Assembly (NCBI GenBank): GCA_964351865.1
Contig: CAYGPJ010000016.1
Location: 17,238-81,237 of the forward strand
Direction of reading: 5' to 3'
DNA: 64,000 bases
Origin: JBCDJI01 sp964351865
Lineage (GTDB): Bacteria; Verrucomicrobiota; Verrucomicrobiia; Methylacidiphilales; JBCBYL01
Shown here in pieces: positions 26,400 through 35,507 of this stretch. The notes beneath the pieces were generated by a model. The model worked only from the letters and a program-made list of their open reading frames with translations, did no database searches and was not told the origin of the DNA. How positions within the stretch are numbered: the first letter of the stretch is position 1; each line of letters opens with the position of its first letter. A program made the position numbers and the translations under genes.

Positions 26400-28268
26400 T
26401 TACTGCTCTGGAATCAGCGTGATGGTTCGAAGGCGTATCGGATTCCACTGACCCTTCACGGGGTGAATTTTCAGCTCATAAACTCCGGGCTCTGTGATAT
26501 TGAGTGTTCCCAGCGTTACGGGGCTAAAGGTTTCCTCACTGCCGGTGGCTTTAATTGAGACTTCCTTTTTGTCATCGTCGTTTAGCTGATAGGTCAGAGT
26601 CGCTGCCTGTTCCGCCGCGATTTCGGTGCTGATGGTGAAACCTCCGGGTTGAGAGACATTGAATGTCCAACTGACCCAGGCGCCCTCTCTATTCCAGTTT
26701 TCAATATGGTCTGCGTCGTCGATGGTGCTGACTTTAAGTTGGGAATTCATGACGCTGTGCAGATCTGCCCACGTCGGGGTCAGGGACAACGTACCATCGG
26801 CTGACTGCTTCAGGATGGTTTTTTGAAAATCCATCTTGCCACGAACTTGAAGCTGAATAACGGATACGTAGGGGTCGGGGGCCTGATCAGGGAGTTGTAT
26901 CGTGATCCCTTTCCCGTGTTGATCTTCGTAAGCACGGAATGTCAGATCCTGCTGGTCGGCTATCAGTTGAATCGATTCCGGCGGTGACCCGAAACCGGGA
27001 ACCTTCAATTGTCCATCCTGTGGCCAATCGAAAACATGTAGGTAAACGGTGGCTCCGTCTTCGCGAAGTTTGACCGTAGAGCGCCCCCAGAGGAAGCGAC
27101 CAAAAGGACTGGCCGTGGTGCCGTAAATGGAGTCACCATTCACCTCCATCCAGGCACCGATTTCTTCCAGTCGATCAATACTTTCCTGCGGGATCGTACC
27201 GTCCGGTTTCGGACCGATATTGAGCAGGAAATTGCCTCCCTTGCTGGCGATGTCGCAGAGTTTTCGGAGCATGTCTTTGGTCGATTTCCAGTGATGATCG
27301 TAACTCTTGTAGCCCCAGGTATCATTCATGGTCATGCAGACTTCCCAGTCTCGGTCCTTGAATCCGGTGGCTGGGATGTGTTGTTCCGGAGTATCGGTAT
27401 CCCCTTGATAGTCACCGCCCAGACGGTTGTTGTGAATGATGCCGGGAACTAATCGCAGTGCCGGGATGAGTTTTTCCGCACGTTCCTGATTCATCCACTG
27501 CGGAGTATCCCACCAGAGGATATCCGGCTGATAACGGGTGAGAATTTCTTGGACTTGAGGCAAGGCAATGGAGTCGAGGTAAGCATCAAAATTACCCTCA
27601 TGGGCGGGATCCCAGCCTTCGCCTTCGTTGAAGGGACGGAATTTAGCCCCGCCGGGATGGACCCAATCCTGGGCTTGAGAATAATAAAGCCCGAATTTAA
27701 GGCCTTCTGCGCGGGTGGCATCAGCCAGTGGGCCGATCAGATCTTTGCCGTAGGGACTGGCATCGGCGATGTCCCAGTCACTGGCATCGGAGGGAAAGAG
27801 TGCAAAACCATCGTGATGTTTAGCGGTAATGACGATATAGCGCATGCCCGCTTTTTTTGCGAGTTTCGCCCAATAGGCCGGGTCGTATTGCACCGGATTA
27901 AATTCGGAAGAATAGGTTTTGTATTCCGCTACAGGAATTCTTCCACGTAACATAATCCACTCGCCGATGCCGGGTATCTCTTTTCCCTGGTAGATGCCGG
28001 CTGGAACCGCATAGACACCCCAGTGAATGAACATACCGAACCGGGCTTCGCGCCACCACGCCATCCGTGCGTCGCGTTGCTCCCGGGTCTCGTTGGCATA
28101 AGGGTCCGGCACACCCGACTCCTCAAGGGGAGGAACATCGGGTGGAGTCGGAGTATTAGATGCGACGTCGGATGATGACTGACACCCCACCATACCGGCT
28201 AGTAATACGGCGAAAGAAACGGCTAAAAAAACGGATTGCATTCGGCGAAGATTAGATCCAATAAACAT
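26400..28268 (-). CDS. GH29 alpha-L-fucosidase (lipoprotein)
   Basis: 622-residue retaining alpha-L-fucosidase. The lipobox is M-V-G-C (Cys29). F-G-M-F-I-H-W-G at 77-84 and T-A-K-H-H-D-G-F at 148-155 are GH29 hallmarks; the nucleophile is D254 in W-W-D-T-P. N-I-G-P-K-P-D-G-T near 347 closes the barrel. A C-terminal beta-sandwich follows, and beyond ~480 an additional small beta-rich domain (G-G-F-T-I-S-T near 560) that may bind glycan. It is convergent with the Bat operon (124 bp between). It would release terminal fucose from exported oligosaccharides. Confidence 0.96.
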   Translation of the reverse strand: MFIGSNLRRMQSVFLAVSFAVLLAGMVGCQSSSDVASNTPTPPDVPPLEESGVPDPYANETREQRDARMAWWREARFGMFIHWGVYAVPAGIYQGKEIPGIGEWIMLRGRIPVAEYKTYSSEFNPVQYDPAYWAKLAKKAGMRYIVITAKHHDGFALFPSDASDWDIADASPYGKDLIGPLADATRAEGLKFGLYYSQAQDWVHPGGAKFRPFNEGEGWDPAHEGNFDAYLDSIALPQVQEILTRYQPDILWWDTPQWMNQERAEKLIPALRLVPGIIHNNRLGGDYQGDTDTPEQHIPATGFKDRDWEVCMTMNDTWGYKSYDHHWKSTKDMLRKLCDIASKGGNFLLNIGPKPDGTIPQESIDRLEEIGAWMEVNGDSIYGTTASPFGRFLWGRSTVKLREDGATVYLHVFDWPQDGQLKVPGFGSPPESIQLIADQQDLTFRAYEDQHGKGITIQLPDQAPDPYVSVIQLQVRGKMDFQKTILKQSADGTLSLTPTWADLHSVMNSQLKVSTIDDADHIENWNREGAWVSWTFNVSQPGGFTISTEIAAEQAATLTYQLNDDDKKEVSIKATGSEETFSPVTLGTLNITEPGVYELKIHPVKGQWNPIRLRTITLIPEQ

Positions 28269-28385
28269 CCATATTTATTAGATGATGTGCTGAATGTGAC
28301 AATACCTCTTGAAGGTCAATTTTAATCAAGCAACTGATAACGCCTTCTGCTTTCATCAAGTGCTACAGGCTCCAGCCTATTCTCC

Positions 28386-30395
28386 CTATGGGGTGATCAC
28401 CAGTTCGGCACTCGGCGTTGATTCCCGGCTGCCGGCATCCACCGCTGTGACCGAATAAGTGTATTCCGTTCCCGGTTTGACCAGCTTGTCCTCGAAATGA
28501 TGATCCACGAGTCCGCCGAACATGGGTACCTCATTGTCGACTCTGGGCTTGCGATACAGATTATACGCTTTCACATCGTCTTCGGCAGACGCGTCCCACT
28601 CCAGGCGGAGGCCTTGCTCAGTGGCGGTTGCTTTTAGACCAGTAGGAGCTGCCGGGTAGGTTGCATTTTTTTCCGGTTCAATGATCAGCCGCGGTTGGTT
28701 TCTGGATCCTTTGGCCGGAAATTTTCCGCCAAAGCCTTTGGCTGTGCTTTCCACCAGCAGTGACAGCACTTTGTCGCCTTCCATCTGCTGACGAGCAAAC
28801 TCGGTAATGTCCACATCAACCCATTCCTTATTGACAGGCGATGTCACAAAATTCTGCTCCAGAACGCCCTTGGGAGCCGAAAGGTAGGAAACTGTAGCTT
28901 CACTCCAGGAGTCTTCCTCCACTGTCATAACTCGCAGCAACTTCGCGTTGGCGCCCCGCAGATGCAGGGAAGCGTGGGGTATATTAGCAGACTTTAATTT
29001 GGAAAGATCGAACTTGAGGAGAAACTTTTCGGTGCTCTTGTCCTGATAGGTCACGCGGGCAATGAGCGGTTCTCCTTTGAAATTTCTGTCAGCCTCACCC
29101 ATGTTTAGCGGGCCAGCCTCCGTGGCTGCTAGAACTATCACCTCTCCCTGCTGCGGCGGGATGGTGAGCGGTATCTCCACCGGACGGGGCTTTCCGACCA
29201 GATCCAGTTGTGCCAGATAGATATTCGCTGGGGTCAGTTTTTTTGGGTCGATGTTTTCGTGCCAGAAGTCCGCTCCGGTTTCGGTCGGTTCCTGCGTGTG
29301 GATGCCGACGATGACACTCCGATTTTTTGGATCGGAAAAAGACAATTCGAGATCGGACTGGACGTTCCAGTAGGTTTCATTGCTTCCATAGAAGTCGTAT
29401 TGATTGGTTGAGCCGATGCCACCATAGATTTCCGTAAAAAGGCCGAAATCGCTGCCCGCGCTGTGGTGATCGATTTCAACATCCGGACCCTGGTAGTTGG
29501 ACCAGACGTTATGCTGGGGCGATTGGTGAGTGATGATGTCGTGTTCCCATTTGCCCGTCAGCAGGGTATTGTGAAAGAGGCTGTAACTGGAACTGACCGC
29601 TAGTGGCATATGACCCACCCGGCTTCTGTTTGAGCGGTCGATATACTGGTCAAAGATGGCATTGACTACGGAGATATTTTTAGTGTTCCCCCCCCACAGA
29701 TAAACCACCTGATCCGCGTTCTTGAAATAGACGTTGCGGATCCAGCTGTTTTCTACACCTGTAAAGTAAATCGGATCCGCTCCGATAAATTCCCAGTGAC
29801 TGCCATTCATTTGCTCCCGGAATTCAAAGGAAAGGGTTTCAAAGCTCCGGTGTGTGCCCCCCGCAAAGCGAAAGAAGCCTTCGTTCAATGGGTTGCCCGC
29901 CCGCGATTTCTTACCGAATGGAATACCGTAAATTTCGGTTAGATAGTATGGGAAAAACACGACCGACTCGAACATGTCTTCGCCACGGAAAACGAAGTAG
30001 CTTTTATCCTCGGCACCCAAAGTGATTTGCTCAGTGATTCGATACCGTCCCTTCGGAACCAGGATGGCGTGCTTCTCCGGACAGGCGGCGATGGCATCGC
30101 GGAAGGCTTGGGTGTCATCATGCATTCCATCGCCCTTGGCTCCAAAATCGGTAACCTTGACTCCGACCGGCCAGTCGGGAATGGGTTCCGCTCCCTCCAG
30201 GTATCCCACCTTGGTGAAGTCCCGCAGTAATCCTTCACGGTTCCATAACTCTCCTTTTTCACCCCACAGCTTTGAGGTTTCTGCCGCCACGGAGTGATGA
30301 AAAGCGATCACAAGAAACAGCAGTAGCCATCTGGAGTGTTTCAGAATAACTAACCGGTGGATCCATTGAACGAGTGAAATATTTTTAATCATCAT
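28386..30395 (-). CDS. Pectate-lyase-fold protein with CBM96-like and FN3 domains
   Basis: 669 residues from the ATG at 30395 (a GTG at 30416 is possible), with a signal peptide to about residue 38. The pectate_lyase_3 opening V-T-D-F-G-A-K-G-D-G-M-H-D-D-T is at 81-95, followed by a right-handed beta-helix to ~400. A DNRLRE/CBM96-type beta-sandwich lies about 418-565 (F-D-L-S-K-L, W-S-E-A-T-V). A fibronectin type III domain ends the protein (~577-669). The enzyme class (lyase, hydrolase or epimerase) cannot be fixed from sequence. It is upstream of the GH29 gene by 117 bp and downstream of a sulfatase by 82 bp, all on the minus strand. Confidence 0.85.
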   Translation of the reverse strand: MMIKNISLVQWIHRLVILKHSRWLLLFLVIAFHHSVAAETSKLWGEKGELWNREGLLRDFTKVGYLEGAEPIPDWPVGVKVTDFGAKGDGMHDDTQAFRDAIAACPEKHAILVPKGRYRITEQITLGAEDKSYFVFRGEDMFESVVFFPYYLTEIYGIPFGKKSRAGNPLNEGFFRFAGGTHRSFETLSFEFREQMNGSHWEFIGADPIYFTGVENSWIRNVYFKNADQVVYLWGGNTKNISVVNAIFDQYIDRSNRSRVGHMPLAVSSSYSLFHNTLLTGKWEHDIITHQSPQHNVWSNYQGPDVEIDHHSAGSDFGLFTEIYGGIGSTNQYDFYGSNETYWNVQSDLELSFSDPKNRSVIVGIHTQEPTETGADFWHENIDPKKLTPANIYLAQLDLVGKPRPVEIPLTIPPQQGEVIVLAATEAGPLNMGEADRNFKGEPLIARVTYQDKSTEKFLLKFDLSKLKSANIPHASLHLRGANAKLLRVMTVEEDSWSEATVSYLSAPKGVLEQNFVTSPVNKEWVDVDITEFARQQMEGDKVLSLLVESTAKGFGGKFPAKGSRNQPRLIIEPEKNATYPAAPTGLKATATEQGLRLEWDASAEDDVKAYNLYRKPRVDNEVPMFGGLVDHHFEDKLVKPGTEYTYSVTAVDAGSRESTPSAELVITP

Positions 30396-30477
30396 ATCTT
30401 GAACTTTCAAAAGCACTTTGGACTAGATGGAAAATTTGGAACTTTGGTGCTTGGTCGGGAATGGTTCAGCAACCGAC

Positions 30478-31890
30478 TCAGGGTTGCCTCGGTGCGCCTT
30501 GCTGTGGTCCACCGGCCTCCGCGCGTCGCTTCACCAGCAGGGTCCGCATGTGCTTAAGTGCATCCGCATATTCTTTGTCGCCTGCCACATTCCGGTTCTC
30601 GTCCGGATCTTTTTCTAAATCGTAGAGCATTTCAGCCCCGCTCTTTGGATACCAGGTGTAGTTGTAGCGCTCTGAGATCACGGCTAATCCGGGACGATCT
30701 ATGCCGAAACGGCTGTAGGCAGCCTCACGGAAGTTTTGATCAGGTTTTTCAAGCAGGGGAGTAAAGCTCTGTCCCTGCACCGTCTTGGGAACCGTCACCC
30801 CGGCCAGTTCGCAGAGGGTGGGAAAAAGATCCGACGTTTCTACTAAGGCGGAGGTCTGCGACTGCTCGCTGCCCGGCACACTTAGAATGAGCGGCACCTG
30901 AGTCGACAGATGCATGGTATTATGCTTTCCCCAGAAATCATGTTCCCCCAGATGAAAGCCATGATCACCCCATAAAATCACGATGGTGTTTTCTCGCAGT
31001 CCCAAGCGTTCTAACTCCTGTATCACGTCGCCCACCATCTGATCGACGTAACTGACACTGGCCAGATAGCCATGACGCATCATCCGGTGAAAGGCATCTG
31101 ATCCCACCTGATAGTCCCCCATGTGATAGGCCCAGAATTCCTCACTTCCACGGAGGTCGCCCTGCGGAGCTCCGTGCGGAAAGTAACGATTGTCGGCCAT
31201 CACGATCTTATCCCGATCATACAGTTCCCAATATTTTTTTGGGGCATAGAACGGCAAGTGCGGTCGATAGAAACCGCAGAAAATCATGAACGGCTCTCCC
31301 GTCTGCTTGAAGCGCTGCAGGTCCTGGATGGTTTTCGCCGCGATTCTTCCGTCGGTATATTCCGAATCCGGCACGTCGGCGATTTCGTAAATCAGGCCGC
31401 GCCCGCGTTCGGAAAGTCTTTCCATCGTTTTCTTCAGTGCGGGGGTGCGCGAACCCCAACCGTCGGGTCTCCAGGGAGGTTCGCTCCAACTGCGATCTGC
31501 GGTATCCTCAATGGTGTGGAAGACCTTTCCATTTGAAATCGTGGCGTATCCGGCTTCACGGAAGACCTGGGGTAGGGTGGGGGCTTGAGGCACATCCTCG
31601 TCCGCCCGGCTCCGGTAATTGGTAAAACGTTCTGAGGTCGGCAGCATGCCCGTCATCAGACTCACACGCGAGGCCCCGCAAACCGGGACCTGGCAATAGG
31701 CACGATCAAAGCGCATTCCCTCTTTCGCCAGACGATCCATGTGTGGGCTCTTGACTTCAGTCGCGCCGTAAGCGCCCAACTCCGGTCGAAGATCATCAAT
31801 CGACAAAAAGAGTATATTGGGACGTTGCTCGGCGACCAGAGTCTGGCCGCAGGATAAGATGAGGAAAAGTAGTAACCAGTGTGCTTTCAT
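30478..31890 (-). CDS. Iduronate-2-sulfatase-like secreted sulfatase
   Basis: 470 residues from the ATG at 31890, which starts a clear signal peptide; a longer frame to 31965 is rejected. I-D-D-L-R-P-E-L-G-A-Y-G at 31-42 is typical of the iduronate-2-sulfatase branch. The maturation motif is C71-G-A-S-R75 (C-x-A-x-R). G-D-H-G-F-H-L-G-E-H near 310 completes the metal/sulfate site. In marine glycan clusters this branch acts on 2-O-sulfated sugars, but that is only a family expectation. A TAATAATAGTTATTAATTA tract precedes the gene. Confidence 0.95.
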   Translation of the reverse strand: MKAHWLLLFLILSCGQTLVAEQRPNILFLSIDDLRPELGAYGATEVKSPHMDRLAKEGMRFDRAYCQVPVCGASRVSLMTGMLPTSERFTNYRSRADEDVPQAPTLPQVFREAGYATISNGKVFHTIEDTADRSWSEPPWRPDGWGSRTPALKKTMERLSERGRGLIYEIADVPDSEYTDGRIAAKTIQDLQRFKQTGEPFMIFCGFYRPHLPFYAPKKYWELYDRDKIVMADNRYFPHGAPQGDLRGSEEFWAYHMGDYQVGSDAFHRMMRHGYLASVSYVDQMVGDVIQELERLGLRENTIVILWGDHGFHLGEHDFWGKHNTMHLSTQVPLILSVPGSEQSQTSALVETSDLFPTLCELAGVTVPKTVQGQSFTPLLEKPDQNFREAAYSRFGIDRPGLAVISERYNYTWYPKSGAEMLYDLEKDPDENRNVAGDKEYADALKHMRTLLVKRRAEAGGPQQGAPRQP

Positions 31891-32286
31891 GAATGAAATC
31901 CTGTGGTAATTAATAACTATTATTAGACGCTTTAAATGTATTTCTGTCAACTGAACAGGAGTCATCTCGTTAAACTCGCGTCAGGATGGTTGGGTTCAAA
32001 ACAATAAATCGGAATCAGCCTGAACCATCTCCCTGTAGACAGCCCTTTAGAGAGCCGCTTTGATTGCTCAGTCTGAACAGGCCGCGCTGGGGTTTCTGGG
32101 GAGAAAAGCATAAAATACACACTGATGCACCTATCATTCAGTGATCAGTTTACTCAAAAAACATGGAGCTGGTTCCAAGTTTTTTATTTATTACTTGCTT
32201 GGGGATAAGCTACACTTGCCGACCCAGCAGCAACTGGCGCTGGCTCAATCGAAACGATGTTCAACTGTGATAACTGATATTAGATT
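31891..32286. other. Divergent intergenic region, no gene seen
   Basis: 396 bp between the divergent sulfatase and beta-helix genes. It holds an AT-rich TAATAATAGTTATTAATTA tract near the sulfatase start. A weak half-palindrome, TCGAAACGATGTTCAA (near 32247-32262), has outer half-sites resembling the palindrome at 10435-10450. No ORF with coding character and no RNA gene were recognised. Confidence 0.5.
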
Positions 32287-35256
32287 ATGATCAGACTGGG
32301 GTACTGCATTTTGCTCTCCAGCAGTTTGCTCTGCTTGACGGGGTGCGGTCGTGAGTTATCGCCTCCCATGATGGTTTATCTGGCACCGGATGGCGATGAT
32401 GCCAACGAGGGCACGGTGGATGCCCCCTTACAAACCCTGGAAGCGGCACGTCAGCAGGTGCGTCAGTATGTAGGGCAGCGCACGGTAGAGGTCATTCTGA
32501 CCGACGGGACGTACTACTTGCCAGCCCCCTTTGTGCTGGAAGCCGTCGATGCGGGGACACCGGATGCGCCGATCGTATATCGTGCAGAAAACGAGGGGAA
32601 GGCGGTCATCAGCGGGGGAACATCACTTGAGTTGCAGTGGCAACCGGCTGAGGAGATTGGAGCCGGGGTTTATCAGGCGGCGACTCCTGCTGGTCTGGAA
32701 ATGGATCAGCTTTTTATCAACGGGGAGCAGCAGCGGATGGCACGCTATCCGAATTTTGACCCCACCCGGAAGACCGACCCATATCAGGGATATTCACCGG
32801 ATGCCTTCTCTGTTGAGCGGGCCCGCACATGGGACCACCCGGTCGGAGGGTATATCCACGCCATTCACCGGCATCGCTGGGGTGGGTATCATTATCGTAT
32901 CACTGGCAAAGACGAACAGGGACAGGTCACCTATGCAGGAGGTTGGCAGAACAATCGTCAAATGGGCATGCACGAAGACTACCGAATGGTCGAAAACATC
33001 TTTGAAGAACTGGATGCCCCCGGTGAGTGGTATCATGATGCCGCTAGCAACCGCCTGTTTTTCATGCCTCCCGCAGCGCTGAATCTAGAACAAGCTGAGG
33101 TCGTGGTGACCCGACTCCGGCATCTGATTGAGTTCCGGGGGAGCGAAGCCGAACCGGTTCGCCACATCCGGTTGCAGGGGCTGGTCTTTCGGCACGCGGC
33201 CCGCACCTTTATGGACACGCGAGAACCTCTGCTGCGATCCGATTGGACCATTTACCGCGGCGGTGCTGTCGTGTTGCAAGGAACCGAGGCGGTGGAGGTG
33301 GTTGATTGTGAGTTTGATCAGTTGGGCGGGAACGCCATTTTTGTCGATGGCTACAACCGCGATACCCTGATCCAAGGCTGTCATATTCATCATACGGGGG
33401 CGAGTGCGATCTGCTTTATCGGGTCAGCCGACGCCGTCCGCAATCCGCTCTTCGAATACGGAGAAACCAACGACTTGAATGCAATTGATCTGACACCCGG
33501 TCCGAAGACCAACGAGTTTCCAGCCAACGGAACAATCGCGGATTGCCTGATTCACAATATCGGTACGGTCGAGCGCCAAACCGCCGGCGTGCAAATCATG
33601 TTGGCGTCGGAAATCTCTGTCCGTGATACCAGCATCTATGAGACCTCGCGGGCGGGGATCAACATCGGGGATGGCCGTTGGGGTGGGCATCTGATCGAGC
33701 GGGTGGATGTTTTCGATACCGTGCTCGAGACCAGCGACCACGGCTCCTTCAACTCCTGGGGGCGCGACCGTTTCTGGCGCAAGGACCACTTAAAGTCGTC
33801 GCAACAAGCGGTCGATGCCAATCCCGAGTTGCCTTTCCTCGATGCCATGAAAACCACCGTGATCCGCAACAGTCGTTGGCGCTGCGATCACGGGTGGGAT
33901 ATTGACCTCGACGATGGTTCGTCAAACTACGACATCTACAATAACCTGATGTTGAGTAACGGCCTCAAATTGCGTGAGGGTTTCCGCCGCCACGTCTGGA
34001 ATAATATTGCGGTCAACAACACCACCCATCCGCATGTCTGGTTCCGCCGCAGTGGCGACGAAATTTACTCGAACATCTGGATGCAGCCCTACGCCACCGC
34101 GCGGATGAAGACGCCTTATCCGGAAAAGACGGTGATCGGTCGCAATCTGTATTTCATGCAAGACGACTCCGGGCTGGAAAAAGCACGGTCGCTCGGCTGG
34201 GGGGAAGGCTCTATCGTGGCGGATCCGCTCTTTGTTGATCCGGAGAACGGCGACTTCCGGGTGCAGCCTGGCTCGCCTGCCTTTGAGATCGGGTTCAAAA
34301 ATTTCGACATGAATCAGTTCGGGGTGAAAAAGCCTGCGCTCAAAGCCATTGCCAGAACCCCGGTCATTACCCCGCCGGGTGAAAAAATAAAGCAAAGCGG
34401 CGAATCAAAAGGAACCCCTAAACAGGCGAAGACCAAACCAATACCTGCCGTCTGGCTTGGCGCGACACTGCGGGCACTGGCGGACGGTGAATTTTCCGCC
34501 TACGGTGTCGCCAAGGAAGAGGGGGGCGTTGCCATGACGGTCGTCCCGGAAAATGCCGCAGCAGCCCACGCCGGATTGGAGGCGAACGATCTGATTCAAG
34601 CCGTGAATGGTGCCAGGGTTACCAGCACAGTGGAGTTCTTTAAAGCACTTGCCGGAAGCGAAGCCTCCCCGCTGGCGCTGAAGGTGGTGCGAAACCAGCA
34701 GGTGATGGAAATGACTCTCACGCAAATTCCTTATATCCAGTTCGAAACTGCGAATACCGCGAACGAGTTTCAGAAGCTGCCACTGTCGGCTTCCGTTGAG
34801 GCCAGGATTACTGCCAATCAGAAAACCGGTAACGAACCGCTGCAGAGTCTGACCGACGGAGAACTGAACCGGAATTATGGACCGGTTTTTGCCAATGGTA
34901 TCCAGAATGGCGCCTACAAAATGGATCTGGGTCAGGTAGAGTCGATTGCGGCGATTACCAGTTGGTCTTTCGATATGAACAACGTGCGCGGTGCGCAAAA
35001 AATCACCCTCTTCGGCAGCCAAGCTGAGATCGATCCGGGTTGGGACTGGTCTGCATGGACGCCGCTCGGAACCATCGATACAACTGGCACTGCCATTGCC
35101 ACCGCAGGCTATACCGCAGCTGCTCTGCGGGCTCCGGTTGGGCAGACCCTCGGCACATTCCGCTGGATCCTATGGGTGGTTTCACCGGTGACACCAGCGG
35201 GCGGCGGTGAGAATACGGCGTTCCAGGAACTTGCGGTCGAGGTGGTAAAGCCCTGA
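32287..35256 (+). CDS. Right-handed beta-helix glycoside hydrolase (GH141-like) with PDZ domain
   Basis: 989-residue lipoprotein (L-T-G-C near residue 20). Residues ~30-690 form a right-handed parallel beta-helix starting Y-L-A-P-D-G-D-D-A-N-E-G, with the H-R-H-R-W-G-G-Y-H-Y-R insert and D-D-G-S-S-N-Y-D-I-Y-N-N rungs typical of GH141-like enzymes (fucosidase/xylanase family). Residues ~718-815 are a PDZ-type domain (A-A-A-A-H-A-G-L-E-A-N-D-L-I near 760). Residues ~820-989 form a discoidin-like beta-sandwich (S-L-T-D-G-E-L-N-R-N-Y-G near 857). The PDZ module on an exported glycan enzyme is unusual. The gene stands alone on the plus strand between sulfatases. Enzyme family assigned with moderate confidence. 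Confidence 0.85.
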   Translation: MIRLGYCILLSSSLLCLTGCGRELSPPMMVYLAPDGDDANEGTVDAPLQTLEAARQQVRQYVGQRTVEVILTDGTYYLPAPFVLEAVDAGTPDAPIVYRAENEGKAVISGGTSLELQWQPAEEIGAGVYQAATPAGLEMDQLFINGEQQRMARYPNFDPTRKTDPYQGYSPDAFSVERARTWDHPVGGYIHAIHRHRWGGYHYRITGKDEQGQVTYAGGWQNNRQMGMHEDYRMVENIFEELDAPGEWYHDAASNRLFFMPPAALNLEQAEVVVTRLRHLIEFRGSEAEPVRHIRLQGLVFRHAARTFMDTREPLLRSDWTIYRGGAVVLQGTEAVEVVDCEFDQLGGNAIFVDGYNRDTLIQGCHIHHTGASAICFIGSADAVRNPLFEYGETNDLNAIDLTPGPKTNEFPANGTIADCLIHNIGTVERQTAGVQIMLASEISVRDTSIYETSRAGINIGDGRWGGHLIERVDVFDTVLETSDHGSFNSWGRDRFWRKDHLKSSQQAVDANPELPFLDAMKTTVIRNSRWRCDHGWDIDLDDGSSNYDIYNNLMLSNGLKLREGFRRHVWNNIAVNNTTHPHVWFRRSGDEIYSNIWMQPYATARMKTPYPEKTVIGRNLYFMQDDSGLEKARSLGWGEGSIVADPLFVDPENGDFRVQPGSPAFEIGFKNFDMNQFGVKKPALKAIARTPVITPPGEKIKQSGESKGTPKQAKTKPIPAVWLGATLRALADGEFSAYGVAKEEGGVAMTVVPENAAAAHAGLEANDLIQAVNGARVTSTVEFFKALAGSEASPLALKVVRNQQVMEMTLTQIPYIQFETANTANEFQKLPLSASVEARITANQKTGNEPLQSLTDGELNRNYGPVFANGIQNGAYKMDLGQVESIAAITSWSFDMNNVRGAQKITLFGSQAEIDPGWDWSAWTPLGTIDTTGTAIATAGYTAAALRAPVGQTLGTFRWILWVVSPVTPAGGGENTAFQELAVEVVKP

Positions 35257-35300
35257 TAAATATCTAGTAATCTGTGCCACGTGATATGACGGGTTAAAAA

Positions 35301-35362
35301 ATGTAGGTCGAGATTGCATCTCGACAGTTTAAAAGGAGCCAAGATGCAATCTTGCCCTACAT
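35301..35362. repeat. REP-like paired-hairpin element
   Basis: Two small hairpins in mirror orientation: GTCGAGAT-TGC-ATCTCGAC on the left and CAAGAT-GCA-ATCTTG on the right. Outer ends ATGTAGG and CCTACAT are complementary, so the whole unit is an imperfect ~62-bp palindrome. It shares layout and sequence with 63811-63869 and its left half with 62429-62484. Lies between two convergent genes, where bacterial REP/BIME elements usually sit. Confidence 0.8.
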
Positions 35363-35507
35363 TTATTTTACTCAGTTCACCGTGTGAGAACTGAATTCGG
35401 AAACGCGCTATACAGGAAAACGGCAAAAAGAGACAGGCTTCTCATTTTACGTGTACAGGTGATCAAAGGGTGATCTCGCACCCGGCCGCGATCGGCCTAA
35501 AGTTCGC

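Noticed and set aside
34405..35022. 205-codon open frame on the minus strand
   Set aside because: Antisense to the PDZ region of the beta-helix gene.
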